In this document: positions 46,063 through 54,794 of the stretch, one piece after another
Layout: every line of letters starts with the position of its first letter
Numbering within the stretch: position 1 is the stretch's first letter
The notes under the pieces: generated by a model
Databases searched by the model: none
Told to the model about the DNA's origin: nothing
The model's input: the letters and a program-made list of their open reading frames with translations, nothing else
Made by a program: the position numbers and the translations under genes
Assembly (NCBI GenBank): GCA_963849305.1
Contig: CAWKGV010000003.1
Span: forward strand, 434,001 to 498,000
Reading direction: 5' to 3'
DNA length: 64,000 nucleotides
Source of the DNA: CAWKGV01 sp963849305
Lineage (GTDB): Bacteria > Pseudomonadota > Alphaproteobacteria > Acetobacterales > Acetobacteraceae

Positions 46063-46578
46063 TCAGAGGCTGAACTCGCGCGCGGCCGCCTCGAGACATG
46101 CGTAGGCATATTCGGCATAGGACCGCCCGACCTCGATGCGAAACAGGTCGGGCGCGATGCGCCATAGGACCACCTCGGCCTTGCCCAGCAAAGTGCGCGT
46201 GCAGGCGCCGGGCGGGAAGACGCGCAGGTCAAGGTCGAGCGCGCAGAAAGCGTTGAGCGCCAGCACCGCGTTCGGGCCGGCCACCTCCAGCGCCACGGTG
46301 CTGTGCGAGACATCCACGATGCTAGCGGGCTCCGCCCCGAGCGCGGCGGCGGCACGCGCGGCCAGAGTGGGGGCAAGCTCGTCCGGGGCGAGCACGAGCC
46401 ACTCGTCGGGACCGAGCCAGAGGGCCACTCGCTCCCCGGTCACGGAGGCGCGGCAGGCGGTTTCGCCCAGGACTACGTCCAGCGCGCGGCCGATTGCCGC
46501 GATGGCAGACGGTCCAGCGCGAACTGACAGACGCGTTATGCGCGGCAGGGTCGCTACCGAAACCGTCGCCTCAACCAT
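46063..46578 (-). CDS. soxG: Sarcosine oxidase subunit gamma
   Basis: A 171-residue small subunit of heterotetrameric sarcosine oxidase. It contacts the alpha subunit and resembles a GcvT-like fold (ITRLSVRAGPSAIAAIGRAL, WLGPDEWLVLAP, ASIVDVSHSTVALEVAG, LGKAEVVLWRIAPDLFRIEVGRS). The ATG at 46578 overlaps the soxA stop by 8 bases. Last gene of soxBDAG. Confidence 0.9.
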   Translation of the reverse strand: MVEATVSVATLPRITRLSVRAGPSAIAAIGRALDVVLGETACRASVTGERVALWLGPDEWLVLAPDELAPTLAARAAAALGAEPASIVDVSHSTVALEVAGPNAVLALNAFCALDLDLRVFPPGACTRTLLGKAEVVLWRIAPDLFRIEVGRSYAEYAYACLEAAAREFSL

Positions 46579-49552
46579 GCAGGCGCGCGCCGTGGCAGTC
46601 GTGGAACATCGCCGCCGTGACCACGACGGGGATTGTCCGTGCGGGCATCGGCACGCACAGCACGTGGCCAAGCCGGCTCCTTCCGTTGGCGAGCAGCGCG
46701 AGGGCGATGGAGCGATCGAGCGTGGCGCTCCAATAGGACGAGGTGATATGACCGAGCGGCGCGCCGGAACCGTCGCTCGAGAGGAGCTGGGCGCCCTCCT
46801 CCAGCACTTCCGCCGGATCGGCGGTCAGCAAGCCGACGAGTTGCTTGCGGTCGGGACGGATCATGTCGGGCAGCGCGAGCGAACGCTTGCCGATGAAATC
46901 GGTCTTGTTCCGCGCGATGGTCCAGCCGAGCCCGAGATCGTCCGGCGCTACCGTGCCATCGGTCTCCTGGCCGATGATGATGTAGCCCTTCTCGGCACGC
47001 AGCACGTGCATCGCCTCGGTTCCATAGGGGGTGGTCCCGTGCGGCTCGCCCGCCGCCAGCACGGCCTGCCAAACATCGGTCGCGTGCTCCGCCGGAACGT
47101 TGATCTCGAAGCCTAGCTCGCCGGTGAAGCTGACGCGGAACAGCCGGGCCGCGATGCCGTCAATTCGGCACGCGCGCACGCTCATATGCGGCATGGCGGC
47201 CAGGTCGATGTCGGCGACGAGCGGCGCCAGCACGTCGCGCGCGCGCGGCCCCTGCACGGCGATGACTGCCCAATGCTCGGCAGTGGCGGTGAGCCAGACG
47301 CGCAAATCGGTGAACTCGGTCTGGAGATAGTCCTCCATGTGGTGCAGCACGCCAGCGGCGTTGCCGGTAGTGGTCGTGACATGGAACCGGTCGGGCGCGA
47401 GACGGGCCACGATGCCGTCGTCCAGCACGAACCCCGCCTCGGTCAGCATCAGGGCGTAGCGACAGCGTCCGGGCGCGAGCTGGTCGAAGCTGCCGGTGTA
47501 GAGCCGGTTCAGGAACGCGGCGCCATCGGGGCCGACCACCGCGATCTTGCCGAGCGTGCTCGCGTCGAACACGCCGGCGGCGCGGCGCACGGCGCGACAT
47601 TCCCGCGCGACCGCCGCGTGCATGTCTTCGCCCGCGCGCGGGAAGAATCTCGCGCGCTCCCAGCCGGCTGTCTGCTCGAACACCGTGCCTTGACGCGCGG
47701 CCCAGGCGTGGATCGGCGTGCGGCGGGTCGGGTCGAACAGCGGTCCGCGCGCGGCACCCGCCAGGACGCCGAACGTGACCGGGGTATATGGCATTCGGAA
47801 CGTGGTGTGCCCCAGTGCGGGGATCGGCCGGCCTTCGATGGCGGCAAGCACGGCGAGCGTGTTCGGGTTCGCGGTCTTACCCTGGTCGGTCGCCATGCCG
47901 GCGGTGGTCCACCGCTTGACGTGCTCGACCGAGCGGAAGCCTTCGCGCGACGCGCTGAGCAAATCCCTCGCCGTGACGTCGTTTTGGAAATCGACGAATG
48001 CCTTGCCGCCGCTCAGGCCCTCTCCCAACCCTCTCGCAGAGGAAGAGGGCTTTATTCCGCGCCCTGTCCCCGCGGGAGAGGGAGGGGTGAGGGTTGCCCC
48101 GCTCGGCAGGACCGGCCCGCCACCCCGGGCCGCAGCCTCGCCGGCAGCGTACCCATTCTCAAGACAAGCGGCGAGGTCGAATGTGCCGGCCGCCGCGCCG
48201 ACGCAGTGAATTCGAGCCGCCGGCTCACCGGGGAGGAACGCGCCAAGTCGTTCGTCGAAGCGCAGCATTCCGCGCGATTGCGAGAACAAATGCACCGACG
48301 GCATCCAGCCGCCGGACATCAGCAGCAGATCGCAAGTCCGCGCCTCGGCAGCTCGCGCTGAGGGTCCGGCCAGGCGAACCGCCCGCACGCGCCGCCGGCC
48401 GGATGTGCCGACGACGCGCGCTCCCGCCAGAACGTCGATCCCCGCCGCACGCGCTTCCGCTATTTGCGCCTCAGCCGGCGCCGGGCGCTGGTCGGCGATC
48501 GCGGCGACGGCGATCCCGTGGCGATGCAGGTCTAGAGCCGCGCGGTAAGCGGCGCCGTTCGTGGTGGCGAGCACCGCGCGCGTGCCGGCCCGCACGCCGT
48601 AGCGGTTGAGATAAAGCCGCGCCGCGTCGGCCAGCATGATCCCCGGCCGGTCGTTGCCGGGAAACACCAACGGCCGCTCGATTGCTCCGGCGGCGAGGAC
48701 GATCTCCCGCGCGCGTACCTGCCATAACCGTTCGCGCGTCATGTGCGCCGGTGGCGCGGCCAGATGATCGGTGACGCGCTCGACCAGGCCGATCAGGTTG
48801 TCGGGGAACCAGCCGAAGGCGGTGGTGCGCGGCAGCAGCACCACGCCACGCGCGGCAAGGCGCGCGAGGTGTTCGGCGAGCCATGCCGACACCGGCTCGC
48901 CCGCGATCGCGACCGTTGCGTGCAGCAGCGAGCCGCCCAGCTCGGCCTGTTCGTCGCACAAGATCACACGCACCCCGGCTTCGGCGGCGGCAAAGGCGGC
49001 GGCGAGCCCGGCGGGGCCGGCGCCGATGACCAGCACCTCGCAATGGGCGAAGCGGTGTAGATAGCAATCGGGATCGGGCGCACGGGGTGCCCGGCCGAGG
49101 CCGGCGGCGGCGCGGAGCGCGGGCTCATAGAGCCGGGTCCAGAAGCGGCGCGGCCACATGAAGGTCTTATAGTAGAAGCCGGCGCCCAGTAGCGGCGCGA
49201 ACGCACCCGCGACCGCGCCGGCATCGAGGCCGAGCGACGGCCAACAATTCTGGCTGCGCGCGACCAGGCCGGGATAAAGCTCGACCTGGGTGGCGCGCAG
49301 GTTGGGCGTGACGCGGCCAGCGCCGCGATCGACGGTGACGAGCGCGTTCGGTTCCTCGCTGCCGGCCGAGAGGATGCCGCGCGGACGGTGATACTTGAAC
49401 GACCGCCCGACCAGATGCACGCCGTTGGCGAGCAGCGCCGAGGCCAGCGTGTCCCCCGCGCAGCCGGCCAAGTGCCGGCCGTCGAACGTGAACCCGAGCC
49501 TCCGGCCACGGTCGATCCGGCCGCCCTCGGCGGTGCGGAATGGCGCGGTCAT
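46571..49552 (-). CDS. soxA: Sarcosine oxidase subunit alpha
   Basis: A 993-residue NAD- and folate-binding subunit. Residues about 20-110 are a 2Fe-2S-ferredoxin-like domain (GRHLAGCAGDTLASALLANG, YHRPRGILSAG). Residues about 160-500 form a pyridine-nucleotide oxidoreductase fold (VLVIGAGPAGLAAAFAAAEAG). The C-terminal about 390 residues are GcvT-like and bind tetrahydrofolate, taking up the formaldehyde from sarcosine as methylene-THF. An about 27-residue insertion rich in P, S and G (after GGGPVLPSG) comes from a palindromic repeat at 48016-48096 and is not part of the family sequence. The ATG at 49552 overlaps the soxD stop. Confidence 0.93.
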   Translation of the reverse strand: MTAPFRTAEGGRIDRGRRLGFTFDGRHLAGCAGDTLASALLANGVHLVGRSFKYHRPRGILSAGSEEPNALVTVDRGAGRVTPNLRATQVELYPGLVARSQNCWPSLGLDAGAVAGAFAPLLGAGFYYKTFMWPRRFWTRLYEPALRAAAGLGRAPRAPDPDCYLHRFAHCEVLVIGAGPAGLAAAFAAAEAGVRVILCDEQAELGGSLLHATVAIAGEPVSAWLAEHLARLAARGVVLLPRTTAFGWFPDNLIGLVERVTDHLAAPPAHMTRERLWQVRAREIVLAAGAIERPLVFPGNDRPGIMLADAARLYLNRYGVRAGTRAVLATTNGAAYRAALDLHRHGIAVAAIADQRPAPAEAQIAEARAAGIDVLAGARVVGTSGRRRVRAVRLAGPSARAAEARTCDLLLMSGGWMPSVHLFSQSRGMLRFDERLGAFLPGEPAARIHCVGAAAGTFDLAACLENGYAAGEAAARGGGPVLPSGATLTPPSPAGTGRGIKPSSSARGLGEGLSGGKAFVDFQNDVTARDLLSASREGFRSVEHVKRWTTAGMATDQGKTANPNTLAVLAAIEGRPIPALGHTTFRMPYTPVTFGVLAGAARGPLFDPTRRTPIHAWAARQGTVFEQTAGWERARFFPRAGEDMHAAVARECRAVRRAAGVFDASTLGKIAVVGPDGAAFLNRLYTGSFDQLAPGRCRYALMLTEAGFVLDDGIVARLAPDRFHVTTTTGNAAGVLHHMEDYLQTEFTDLRVWLTATAEHWAVIAVQGPRARDVLAPLVADIDLAAMPHMSVRACRIDGIAARLFRVSFTGELGFEINVPAEHATDVWQAVLAAGEPHGTTPYGTEAMHVLRAEKGYIIIGQETDGTVAPDDLGLGWTIARNKTDFIGKRSLALPDMIRPDRKQLVGLLTADPAEVLEEGAQLLSSDGSGAPLGHITSSYWSATLDRSIALALLANGRSRLGHVLCVPMPARTIPVVVTAAMFHDCHGARLHG
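48016..48096. repeat. Palindromic repeat inserted in frame within soxA
   Basis: CCCTCTCCC...GAGGAAGAGGGC and CCCTGTCCCCGCGGGAGAGGGAGGGGTGAGGG are GC-rich arms of the same style as the intergenic repeats at 13678, 21715, 27018 and 63739, here about 80 bases long with at least two stems. It replaces no soxA sequence that I can see and keeps the frame open, adding a low-complexity peptide between the dinucleotide domain and the GcvT-like domain. Confidence 0.7.
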
Positions 49553-49821
49553 GGTGGTAGAGGTTCGCCGGGCTTCGCGGTGGCGCGGATGCGATCGGTG
49601 ATGGTATCGCGCCGGCAGATGAGGAACCGTCCGCAGCCGTGGATGTGCCGCCAACGCTCGGTATGAGCGCCTTTGGGGTTGGTGCGCAGGTAGAGGTAAT
49701 CGGCCCACCCCCGGTCATCGACGCGCGACGGGTCGGGCGGGCGCGCGATCCCGGCCTCGCCCGCGTAGCGGAACTCGTTCTCAGGGCGGGGGCCGCACCA
49801 GGGGCACGGGATCAGCAGCAT
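49549..49821 (-). CDS. soxD: Sarcosine oxidase subunit delta
   Basis: A 90-residue zinc-binding subunit. It begins MLLIPCPWCGPRPENEF with two of the zinc cysteines (C6, C9) and has the family's C-terminal WRHIHGCGRFLICRRDT with a ligand His and Cys. YLYLRTNPKGAHTERW precedes it. Start and stop both overlap neighbours by a few bases (soxB and soxA), so the four subunits are translated in a coupled way. Confidence 0.95.
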   Translation of the reverse strand: MLLIPCPWCGPRPENEFRYAGEAGIARPPDPSRVDDRGWADYLYLRTNPKGAHTERWRHIHGCGRFLICRRDTITDRIRATAKPGEPLPP

Positions 49822-51065
49822 CAGTGCGCGACCGCCGCCGCCGCAGCCTCGTCGATCGGGCGGCCGGTGGCGAACCGTTCCAGGCCGAAGGGGGCGGCAA
49901 TCGGATGCGGCTTGCCGCGCGCGATCGTTGCCGCGAACACCTGACCGGAGCCAGGCGTCGCCTTGAACCCGCCGGTGCCCCAGCCGCAATTGACGAACAG
50001 GCCCGGAACCGGCGTCGGCCCGATGATGGGCGAGCGGTCGGGCGTGAGATCGACGATGCCGCCCCAGTTGCGAAGCATCCGCAACCGGCGGAAGGCGGGG
50101 AACAGCTCGCACACCGCCTGCACCGCATGGGCCGGCGCGTCCAGGCCGCCAGCCTGGCTGTATGAGGTGTAGGCGTCGGTCCCGGCGCCGATCACCAGCT
50201 CGCCCTTGTCGGATTGCGAGATGTAGGCGTGGACGGTGCTGGACATGACCACGCAGGGCAGCACCGGCTTCACCGGCTCGGAGACCAGCGCCTGGAGCGG
50301 GAAGCTTTCGAGCGGCATTCGCAGGCCGGCCATCGCCATCACCACGCTGGTATGCCCGGCCGCGACCACGGCCACGCGCCCGGCAGCGATGCGCCCGCGC
50401 GTGGTCTGGACCGCGATCACCGCGCCAGCCCGATCGCGCTGAAAGCCAATGACCTCGCAGTTCTCCACGATATCGACGCCAAATGCGCTAGCCGCTCGCG
50501 CATAGCCCCAAGCCACCGCATCGTGGCGCGCGACGCCCCCGCGCCGCTGCAACGCAGCGCCCAGCACCGGGTAGCGAGCCCGCGCCGATATGTCGAGCGG
50601 CGGACAGAATGTCTTGGCCTCGCCTGCGGTGAGCCATTCGTTGTCAATGCCGGCAGCGCGGTTGGCGTGGATGTGCCGGCGGAGCACGCGCGCATCGTGC
50701 TCGGTATGGGCCAGCATCAGCACGCCGCGCGGCGAGAACATGACGTTGTAGTTCAGTTCCCGCGCCAAATCCTCCCAGAGCTTCAGCGCGTGCTCGTAGA
50801 TCGCGGCGCTTTCCGGCTGGAGATAGTTGGAGCGGATGATGGTCGTGTTGCGCCCGGTGTTGCCGCCGCCGAGCCAACGACGCTCCAGCACCGCGATGCG
50901 CCGAATGTCGTGCTCCTTGGCGAGATAGTAGGCGGTCGCGAGCCCGTGCCCGCCGGCACCGACGATCACCACGTCGTAGGCGACACGGGGCTCCGGGGAG
51001 CGCCATTGTTCCGGCCAACTGCCCCCGAACGAATGCCGGACCAGCGATAACAACGAGAACCGCAA
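49821..51065 (-). CDS. soxB: Sarcosine oxidase subunit beta
   Basis: The FAD/FMN catalytic subunit, 414 residues. It starts MRFSLLSLVRHSFGG; the FAD-binding motif is YDVVIVGAGGHGLATAYYLA, then RRWLGGGNTGRNTTIIRSNY with the residues that bind the isoalloxazine, and a C-terminal FVNCGWGTGGFKATPGSG. The covalent-FMN His of heterotetrameric enzymes is probably the His in the GVARHDAVAW region, a family inference. It oxidises sarcosine, from creatinine or betaine breakdown, to glycine. First gene of the operon. Confidence 0.95.
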   Translation of the reverse strand: MRFSLLSLVRHSFGGSWPEQWRSPEPRVAYDVVIVGAGGHGLATAYYLAKEHDIRRIAVLERRWLGGGNTGRNTTIIRSNYLQPESAAIYEHALKLWEDLARELNYNVMFSPRGVLMLAHTEHDARVLRRHIHANRAAGIDNEWLTAGEAKTFCPPLDISARARYPVLGAALQRRGGVARHDAVAWGYARAASAFGVDIVENCEVIGFQRDRAGAVIAVQTTRGRIAAGRVAVVAAGHTSVVMAMAGLRMPLESFPLQALVSEPVKPVLPCVVMSSTVHAYISQSDKGELVIGAGTDAYTSYSQAGGLDAPAHAVQAVCELFPAFRRLRMLRNWGGIVDLTPDRSPIIGPTPVPGLFVNCGWGTGGFKATPGSGQVFAATIARGKPHPIAAPFGLERFATGRPIDEAAAAAVAH

Positions 51066-51135
51066 TGTCTCCCCCCAATGCGGCGGTGGCTTTCAGAGCC
51101 GCTGATCGGTCTATACGATAGGCTTGGGAGAGGGA

Positions 51136-52777
51136 ATGACGATGCCTGAGTTCGACTACATCATCGTGGGCGCCGGATCGGCCGGGTGCGTGTTGGCGAA
51201 CCGGCTGAGCGAGGACAGCAGGACGAAGGTGCTGCTGCTGGAGGCCGGGCCGAGGCGCGATAGCTTCTGGATGCATGTCCCGGTCGGCTTCGCCAAGCTG
51301 CTGAACGACACGCGCTACAATTGGTGCTTCGCGACCGAGCCCGAGGACAACGTGAAGGGCCGGTCGATCCCGATCCCGCGCGGCAAGGCGCTCGGCGGAT
51401 CGAGCGCCATCAATGGGATGCTGTATGTGCGCGGCAACCCGCTCGACTACGACACCTGGGCGCAGTTCGGCAATCGCGGCTGGTCGGTACGAGTCGGTGC
51501 TGCCGTATTTCAAGAAATCCGAGCATTTCGAGGGCGCGGGCGACGCGAGCCGTGGCCGGGGCGGTCCGCTCAACGTGGCGCAGATGCGCGAGAGGAACGA
51601 GTTGTGCGACGCGCTGATCGATGCCGCCGCAGCCGAGGGCTTCCCGCGCAACCCCGATTACAACAACGGCAACCAGGAGGGGTTCGGCTACTATCAGGTC
51701 ACGCAGAAGAACGGGCGGCGCTGGTCCACCGCGCGGGCTTTTCTCGACCCGGCGCGCAACCGCCCGAACCTGCGCATCGAGACCGATGCCCAGGTAACGG
51801 AAATCCTGCTCGACGGTACGCGCGCGGTGGGCGTGCGGTATGTGCAGCACGGCCAGGCGCACGAGGCGCGGTGTGGGGGCGAGGTGCTGCTCGCGGCCGG
51901 CGCGGTGAAGTCGCCGCATATCCTGGAACTGTCCGGGATCGGCCAGCCGGAGCTGCTGCGATCGCTCGGCATCACCGTGCGGCACGCTCTGCCCGGCGTT
52001 GGCGAGAATTACCGGGACCACTACGCGCCGCGCATGAATTGGCGCGTGAAGCTGCGCGTCACGCTGAACGAGCAGACGCGCGGAATCTACTTCGGGCGGG
52101 AAGTCCTAAAATATTACGCGCTGCGTCGCGGCATCCTGACTTATACGGCGGGAATCGTGTTCGGCTTCGTCAAGACGCGCCCGGAACTCGAAGTGCCGAA
52201 CGTGCAGTACCATTTCGCGCACGCGAGCTACGGCACCGCCGCGACCCGAATCCTGGAGCGCGAGCCGGGAATGACCTTGACGGTGTATCAGTGCCGCCCG
52301 GAATCGAAGGGCTCGATCCACGCCCGCTCGCCGGACGCGATGGCCAATCCCGCGATCCGCGCCAATTTCTTGGCCGAGGAGCTGGACCGGCAGACCGTCG
52401 TTGCGGGGATGAAAATCGGCCGGCGGATCGTCCACAACGCGGTGATGGACCGCTATCGCGCGTTCGAGATGAATCCGGGCGAGGCGGTGCGGAGCGGCGC
52501 GGAGTGGCTGGAGTTCGCCCGGATGAACGGCCAGACCACGTACCACGTCAGCGGCACCTGCAAGATGGGCCAAGACCCGATGGCGGTGGTGGATGACGAG
52601 CTTCGCGTTCGCGGCATCGACCGTCTACGCGTGGTCGATGCCTCAATCATGCCCACGATGGTTTCCGGCAACACCAATGCCGCCGTTATCATGATCGCGG
52701 AGAAAGCAGCCGATCTGGTCAAGGCGGCTGCCCGCCGGGCGACGGCGAGCAGCCCGATCCTGGCGACGGTCGGCTGA
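51136..52777 (+). pseudogene. GMC family FAD oxidoreductase (choline dehydrogenase-like), single-base frameshift
   Basis: A near-complete GMC enzyme in two frames. The first frame from the ATG at 51136 has FDYIIVGAGSAGCVLANRLSE and the GMC signature GKALGGSSAINGMLYVRG. After FGNRGWS the homology moves one frame (YESVLPYFKKSEHFEGAG), where it runs to the stop at 52777, including AGAVKSPHILELSGIG and YHVSGTCKMG with the active-site His. One extra G at 51486/51487 (TCGGTAC for TCGTAC) explains the shift. Without it the protein would have about 546 residues. It is divergent from soxB; an alcohol dehydrogenase role near choline/sarcosine metabolism is inferred. A sequencing error is possible. Confidence 0.85.
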
Positions 52778-52780
52778 GCG

Positions 52781-53752
52781 TTAGACTTGCTTGCGGACGT
52801 TGACCCCGAGTGACGCGAACAGCGTGCCCACGGCGCGATACTCAGTAAGCACCGCCTGCTGGGTCTCGGCCGGCCCGAGCCAGGCGCCGTTGATGCGCAA
52901 ATGCGCGAACTCCGCCGCCAATTGCGGGCTCGTCATCGCCGATCGCAGCACGGAAGCGAGCCGTTCGACTACGGGGCGCGGCGTGCCGGCCGGCACCGCG
53001 AGCGCCCGCCAGGTGCCGAGCGCGATGTCCAGCCCCAGTTCGGGGAAGCTAGGCACATCCGGAAGCATCGGCACGCGCCCGGCTGAGGAGACCGCCAGCG
53101 CGCGGTGGTCCGCTTGGGTGTTACCCGATCGCAATTCTTCGGCCAGGGCGAAGGCGAAGTCGATTTGCCCGTCCCGCAGGGCCGCGAGCCGCTGGGCGCC
53201 GTTCTCAAGCCCCGCGACCCGGCGCACACTTGCCCGCACGCGGCTGAGGAACATCGCTTGCGCCAGTTCCGACGTGCTCCAGCCGGCCGGGGCTGGCGCG
53301 GCGAGTTCTCCCGGCCGCGCCTGCAAGGCGGAGATCAGCTCCGCCAACCGATTGAACGGGCTGTCCGGGCGAACGCAGAGCACGGTCGGGCAGCAGGTGA
53401 GCCGCCCCAGGCAGGCGAAATCGTCCGGCGTGCAATCGACCCGCCAGGTGAGCCAGGGCGCCTCGGTGATCGCGGGGCCGAGCAGCGTGAGCGTCGTGCC
53501 GTCGGCTGGCGCGCGCGCGCCGGCTGTCAGGCCGAGGATGCCGCCCGCGCCTGGTCGATAGTCGATCAGGGTTTCCTGCTTCAATGCCTGCTCGAGTTGA
53601 GGCTGGAGCGCGCGAGCCAGGATGCCGGCCTCCCCGCCGGGCAGGTCAGGCACGATGAGGCTGAGCGGAGTTTCGGCGGCGGCCGCTGCCCCGCCCCCGG
53701 CGAGGAATGCCGCGCCGAGCAGCGGCAGGGAGAGGATTTCGCGGCGTCGCAT
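52781..53752 (-). CDS. Tripartite tricarboxylate transporter-type (Bug family) substrate-binding protein
   Basis: A 323-residue periplasmic binding protein. A Tat- or Sec-like signal (MRRREILSLPLLGAAFLAGG) ends near AAAAA. The family motifs follow: a VIDYRPGAGG-like LIDYRPGAGGILG, LARALQPQLE, GTWRALAVPAGTPRPVVERL and LGPAETQQAVLTEY. Bug proteins bind carboxylates or aromatic acids for uptake or sensing. The usual TctAB membrane genes are not adjacent, so it is an orphan, as most Bug proteins are. Confidence 0.87.
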   Translation of the reverse strand: MRRREILSLPLLGAAFLAGGGAAAAAETPLSLIVPDLPGGEAGILARALQPQLEQALKQETLIDYRPGAGGILGLTAGARAPADGTTLTLLGPAITEAPWLTWRVDCTPDDFACLGRLTCCPTVLCVRPDSPFNRLAELISALQARPGELAAPAPAGWSTSELAQAMFLSRVRASVRRVAGLENGAQRLAALRDGQIDFAFALAEELRSGNTQADHRALAVSSAGRVPMLPDVPSFPELGLDIALGTWRALAVPAGTPRPVVERLASVLRSAMTSPQLAAEFAHLRINGAWLGPAETQQAVLTEYRAVGTLFASLGVNVRKQV

Positions 53753-53825
53753 TCTGCGGCCCCTTCGTTGACAGCTTTCGGGGGCAGCTTAATGATCAGA
53801 TGCCTAACAACCGGTGTATGCGGTC

Positions 53826-54794
53826 ATGGGCTTCACCTTCCTGATGCTACCGCCGCAAACCGAGATCCCGCGCGGCTGGGGCCGACGGCTCGGCGCGGAA
53901 CTTCGCGATGTGCGGGTGGTCGTGGCCGAGAGCGAAGCCGAGGCCGGAGAGGCGATCGGGGCGGCCGAAGCGGCATTCGGCGTGTTGCCGAAGGAGCTGC
54001 TGGCGCGCGCGGGCCGGCTGCGCTGGTTGCAATCACCGCAGGCCGCGCCGCCGGCCGGATATTATTACCCCGAGCTGATCGCGCATCCGGTGGTCGTGAC
54101 CAATATGCGCGAGATCTACAACGACCATATCGGCGCGCACATCATGGCGTTCGTGCTCGCCTTCGCGCGCGACTTCCAGACCTACCTGCCCCTGCAAATG
54201 CGCCGAGAGTGGAAGCCCAAGCCGCTCGATACCGGCGTGGTGCATCTGCCGGACGCGATCATGCTGATCGTGGGCGTGGGCGGCATCGGCGCCGAGGCAG
54301 CGCGGCTGGCGAGCGCGTTCGGGATACGGGTGATCGCGACCGATGCGCGCCGGACGGAACCGCCGCAGGGCGTGGCCGAGCTGCACCAGCCCGAGGCGCT
54401 GGACGAGTTGCTGCCGCGCGCGGACTTCGTGGTGCTGACCGTGCCGCACACGCCGGCCACGGAAGGCTTCATGCACCGCGAGCGGTTCCGGCGCATGAAG
54501 CGAGGCGCGTTCTTCATCAATATCGGACGCGGGAAGACGACGCGGCTCGACGACCTGGTTGCCGCGCTGAAGGCGGGCGAGATCGCCGGCGCGGGGCTCG
54601 ACGTGTTCGAGACCGAGCCGCTGCCGGCGAATCATCCGCTCTGGACGATGCCGGGGGTGCTGATTACCCCGCACACGGCGGGGTTCGGCCCGCATCTGGA
54701 CGAACGGCGGTTCCAGATCATCCTGGACAACTGCCGTGCGTTTGGCGCCGGGGCGCCGTTGCGCAACGTGGTGGATAAGGCAAGCTGGTTTTAG
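53826..54794 (+). CDS. D-2-hydroxyacid dehydrogenase
   Basis: About 322 residues, NAD(P)-dependent, reducing 2-oxoacids to D-2-hydroxyacids. The cofactor loop is IVGVGGIGAEAARLASAFG, followed by the acidic strand end IATDARR. Catalytic residues of the family are visible: Arg in FINIGRGKTTRL, Glu in DVFETEPLP and His in ITPHTAGF. The C-terminus is VVDKASWF. Its stop codon TAG uses TA of the target site and the first G of an IS630 element, so the gene ends exactly at the insertion. A GTG at 53814 is an alternative start. Confidence 0.9.
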   Translation: MGFTFLMLPPQTEIPRGWGRRLGAELRDVRVVVAESEAEAGEAIGAAEAAFGVLPKELLARAGRLRWLQSPQAAPPAGYYYPELIAHPVVVTNMREIYNDHIGAHIMAFVLAFARDFQTYLPLQMRREWKPKPLDTGVVHLPDAIMLIVGVGGIGAEAARLASAFGIRVIATDARRTEPPQGVAELHQPEALDELLPRADFVVLTVPHTPATEGFMHRERFRRMKRGAFFINIGRGKTTRLDDLVAALKAGEIAGAGLDVFETEPLPANHPLWTMPGVLITPHTAGFGPHLDERRFQIILDNCRAFGAGAPLRNVVDKASWF

